Part shown: in pieces, positions 4,903 to 6,729 of the stretch | Position numbering within the stretch: position 1 is the stretch's first letter | How the letters are laid out: each line of letters begins with the position of its first letter | Assembly (NCBI GenBank): GCA_038231615.1 | Contig: JBBRLA010000485.1 | Span: forward strand, 1 to 6,729 | Direction of reading: 5' to 3' | Length of the DNA: 6,729 nt | Origin: JBBRLA01 sp038231615 | Lineage (GTDB): Bacteria; Myxococcota_A; Polyangia; Palsa-1104; JAEUJZ01 | Notes under the pieces: model-generated | Seen by the model: only the letters and a program-made list of their open reading frames with translations | Database searches by the model: none | Told to the model about the DNA's origin: nothing | Position numbers and translations under genes: made by a program

Positions 4903-6729
4903 ATGCGGATCGAGAATGCCCAGGGGTTGTGCTGCCCGTCCTGCAGGATGCCCTTGGCTTTGTGGGTAAAAGTCCCTGCCGGCAGCGAGGTCGAGACCGG
5001 CCTGCTCACCTGCCCATGCTGCCAGGTGACGGTGCCGCTCTTGCACGGGTTTCCCCTTTTCACGGAGCAGGGGCTCGGTTCCCCGGAGGACCCGGAGGCG
5101 ATGCTGGCCGCGCTGGAGCGGCGCCTCTTCGGCGGGCCCGGGGAATATGGCCGCTTCCTGCGGCGCAAGGCCGAACGCCCGGCGGCCTACGATCTGTATG
5201 CGGCCTTCGATCCCTTCAACGAGTCCACCCGCAGCATCCTGCCCATCGTTCCGCTACTTGGTGAGGAACTGCGCCCGGGAGAGCGCATCCTCGACCTCTC
5301 GTGCAGAAGCGGCTTCTCCGGCGCCCAGCTGGCCGCGCTCTTCCCCGAGCAGACGGTCTTTTCGCTGTGGGACGGCGACAGCGGCATGCTCGGCTACCGC
5401 GGTTACCACCACTGGCTGGGCCGCGGGCTGGGGCGGGCCGCGCTGCCGGTGAACTGGGAGGTCCTTTTCCACTGCGCGGACGAGCCGCTGCCCTTTGCGG
5501 ACGGCAGCTTCGCCATGGTACATGGGTTCGACGCATTGCACCGCCTGCGCCCCCGGCCGCTCCTGCCAGAGTGCCTGCGGGTGCTGCGGAAGGGCGGCGT
5601 CCTGTGCTTCCCCCACGTTCACCTGAGCAACGGCGAGCCACAACCCTTCTTCGAGCGCGGCGGCGCCCAGCGCCACGGCCGCGAATATCGCCGCTACTTC
5701 GACAGGCTGCTCGCCGGCAGCGGGCGCCGCGCATGGGTGCTCTCGGAGCGGCGGCTCTTCGCCGATGGCGAAGGTCCGCCGGGCGTCGTGCTACACGACG
5801 ACGCGGAGACCCCGCACTACAATGCCCTGATTCTCATCGCCGACACGCGGCATGAAGGGCGTCGCTTGCAGCGGGAGGCGCAGCCGCCTTTAGATCTTGG
5901 GGACGCGCAGGTGTTGCTCAATCCGCTCTTCGCCATCGATCTGGGGCGCGGGGTGGCCGTGGTGGACCCAAAGGGGCTGGACGGCGGCGCGGCGACCCTG
6001 CTGGAACGGCACCCGCCCTATCGGGAGCGCCTGCGAAGATTGTTGCCGGTGACGCTGGGGCGGCTGGACCGCCTGGCGCTCTACTGGGCACAGCGCCTGC
6101 TGCCGGTGCGGGACATCGCGGCGCGGCTGGGGGTATCGGTCGACGAGGTCCTTTTGCACCTGCGGTCTTTGGAGGCGCAAGAGGTCGTGCGGCTGCTGAA
6201 CGTGGGGCCGGCGTTGGCCGCGCTGCACCGCTACCACGCGACGCAGCGGGAGCCGATCCTGCCCGGGACGGCGACGCTCGGGCGGCTGTGGCGCCAGGCG
6301 GTGGAGCGGCATGGCGACCGCCCCTTCCTGATCTGGCCCGACGACGGCAGCGAGTTCCTCTACCGGGACGCCGACGTGGCGGTGCGGATGGCCGCGGGCT
6401 GGCTGCGGGCGCGGGGGCTGGGTGCCGACGATCGCATCCTGCTCCAGTCCGCCTCGCGGCCGGAGTTCGTGTTCCTGTTCTGGGCCGCGGTGTCCCTGGG
6501 GATCAGCGTGGTGCCAGTGAGCGCCGCGGCCAGCGCCCCGACGATCTCGTGGGCGCGCGAAGCGAGCGAGGCGCGGTTTTCGGTGCTGGCCGCGGACTAC
6601 CCGGGACTGGGGGAGCAGCTCGCCCAGGTGGAACCCGCGGCGTTGCCGGACGATGGCGAGGCCCCTCGCCCTGTCATCGAAGACCATGAAGCGGTGGTGC
6701 TGCTGACCTCGGGCTCGACCGGCGCGCCC
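4903..6729 (+). CDS. Zinc ribbon-methyltransferase-winged helix-adenylation fusion (3' end outside window)
   Basis: An uninterrupted frame of 609 codons runs from the ATG at 4903 off the right edge. Residues 10-50 hold a zinc-ribbon-like knuckle pair, C11-x2-C14 and C37-x2-C40. Residues about 95-315 resemble a class I SAM-dependent methyltransferase: motif I RILDLSCRSGFSG (128-140), LPFADGSFAMVHGFDALHRL (196-215) and the VLRKGGVLCF strand (228-236). Motif I is odd, with Ser and Arg where DLGCGxG has glycines, so SAM binding may be altered. A linker of unknown fold (about 330-385) precedes a winged-helix-like segment (about 385-435; DIAARLGVSVDEV then a recognition-helix-like LHLRSLEAQEVVRLL). 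From about 457 an adenylation domain begins, with the normal N-terminal pattern (FLYRDADVAVRMAAGWLRARGL) and a canonical ATP loop TSGSTGAP at 602-609, where the window ends. The core, C-terminal subdomain and any carrier domain are unseen. Translation is probably coupled to the preceding gene; no strong Shine-Dalgarno is present. Domain identities come from motif reading: adenylation is firm, methyltransferase fair, the winged helix tentative. Confidence 0.85.
   Translation, partial: MRIENAQGLCCPSCRMPLALWVKVPAGSEVETGLLTCPCCQVTVPLLHGFPLFTEQGLGSPEDPEAMLAALERRLFGGPGEYGRFLRRKAERPAAYDLYAAFDPFNESTRSILPIVPLLGEELRPGERILDLSCRSGFSGAQLAALFPEQTVFSLWDGDSGMLGYRGYHHWLGRGLGRAALPVNWEVLFHCADEPLPFADGSFAMVHGFDALHRLRPRPLLPECLRVLRKGGVLCFPHVHLSNGEPQPFFERGGAQRHGREYRRYFDRLLAGSGRRAWVLSERRLFADGEGPPGVVLHDDAETPHYNALILIADTRHEGRRLQREAQPPLDLGDAQVLLNPLFAIDLGRGVAVVDPKGLDGGAATLLERHPPYRERLRRLLPVTLGRLDRLALYWAQRLLPVRDIAARLGVSVDEVLLHLRSLEAQEVVRLLNVGPALAALHRYHATQREPILPGTATLGRLWRQAVERHGDRPFLIWPDDGSEFLYRDADVAVRMAAGWLRARGLGADDRILLQSASRPEFVFLFWAAVSLGISVVPVSAAASAPTISWAREASEARFSVLAADYPGLGEQLAQVEPAALPDDGEAPRPVIEDHEAVVLLTSGSTGAP

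Noticed and set aside
5890..6687. 265-residue minus-strand frame opposite the fusion gene
   Set aside because: His/Arg/Gln/Pro-rich shadow of a high-GC coding strand; the plus-strand frame carries clear adenylation motifs.

Overview
The window is GC-rich, with coding frames strongly biased to G/C at the third codon position. It looks like a bacterial chromosome segment with two halves. A planctomycete host is my best guess. It rests on a PD-(D/E)XK-like protein with a tail of 9-residue 'RPEERLEGL' repeats, a Uma2-family protein, the GC content, and gene-poor spacers. I recall such tails mainly from planctomycete proteins. This assignment is inference; other high-GC phyla remain possible.

Left half (1 to about 3070), an accessory or decaying region. 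It opens with the C-terminal end of an unidentified protein (2-199, +). A spacer of about 500 bases follows, with a 21-bp tandem repeat. Next is a PD-(D/E)XK-like gene (734-1569, +) split by an apparent one-base loss near 1230-1232. A convergent, orphan N-terminal nuclease domain of a type I restriction HsdR subunit comes next (1676-2074, -), cut off before the helicase. A full-length Uma2-family putative endonuclease is transcribed divergently from it (2152-2748, +). Three PD-(D/E)XK-type proteins thus lie within about 2 kb. A 328-base spacer follows with a hairpin and a possible minus-strand gene remnant.

Right half (3077 to the window end), an apparent two-gene biosynthetic operon. The first gene encodes an adenylation enzyme with a C-terminal acyl carrier domain (607 aa). 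Two bases after its stop begins a large open frame that runs off the window (609 residues seen). Its order is zinc ribbon, SAM-methyltransferase-like domain, linker, winged-helix-like segment, then a second adenylation domain cut by the window edge inside its ATP-binding loop. The likely scheme is that a carboxylic acid is activated and loaded onto the carrier domain, with the second protein acting on the same or a second substrate. No ketosynthase, condensation or thioesterase domain lies in the window, so the product cannot be inferred. I saw no tRNA, rRNA, CRISPR array or complete insertion sequence.
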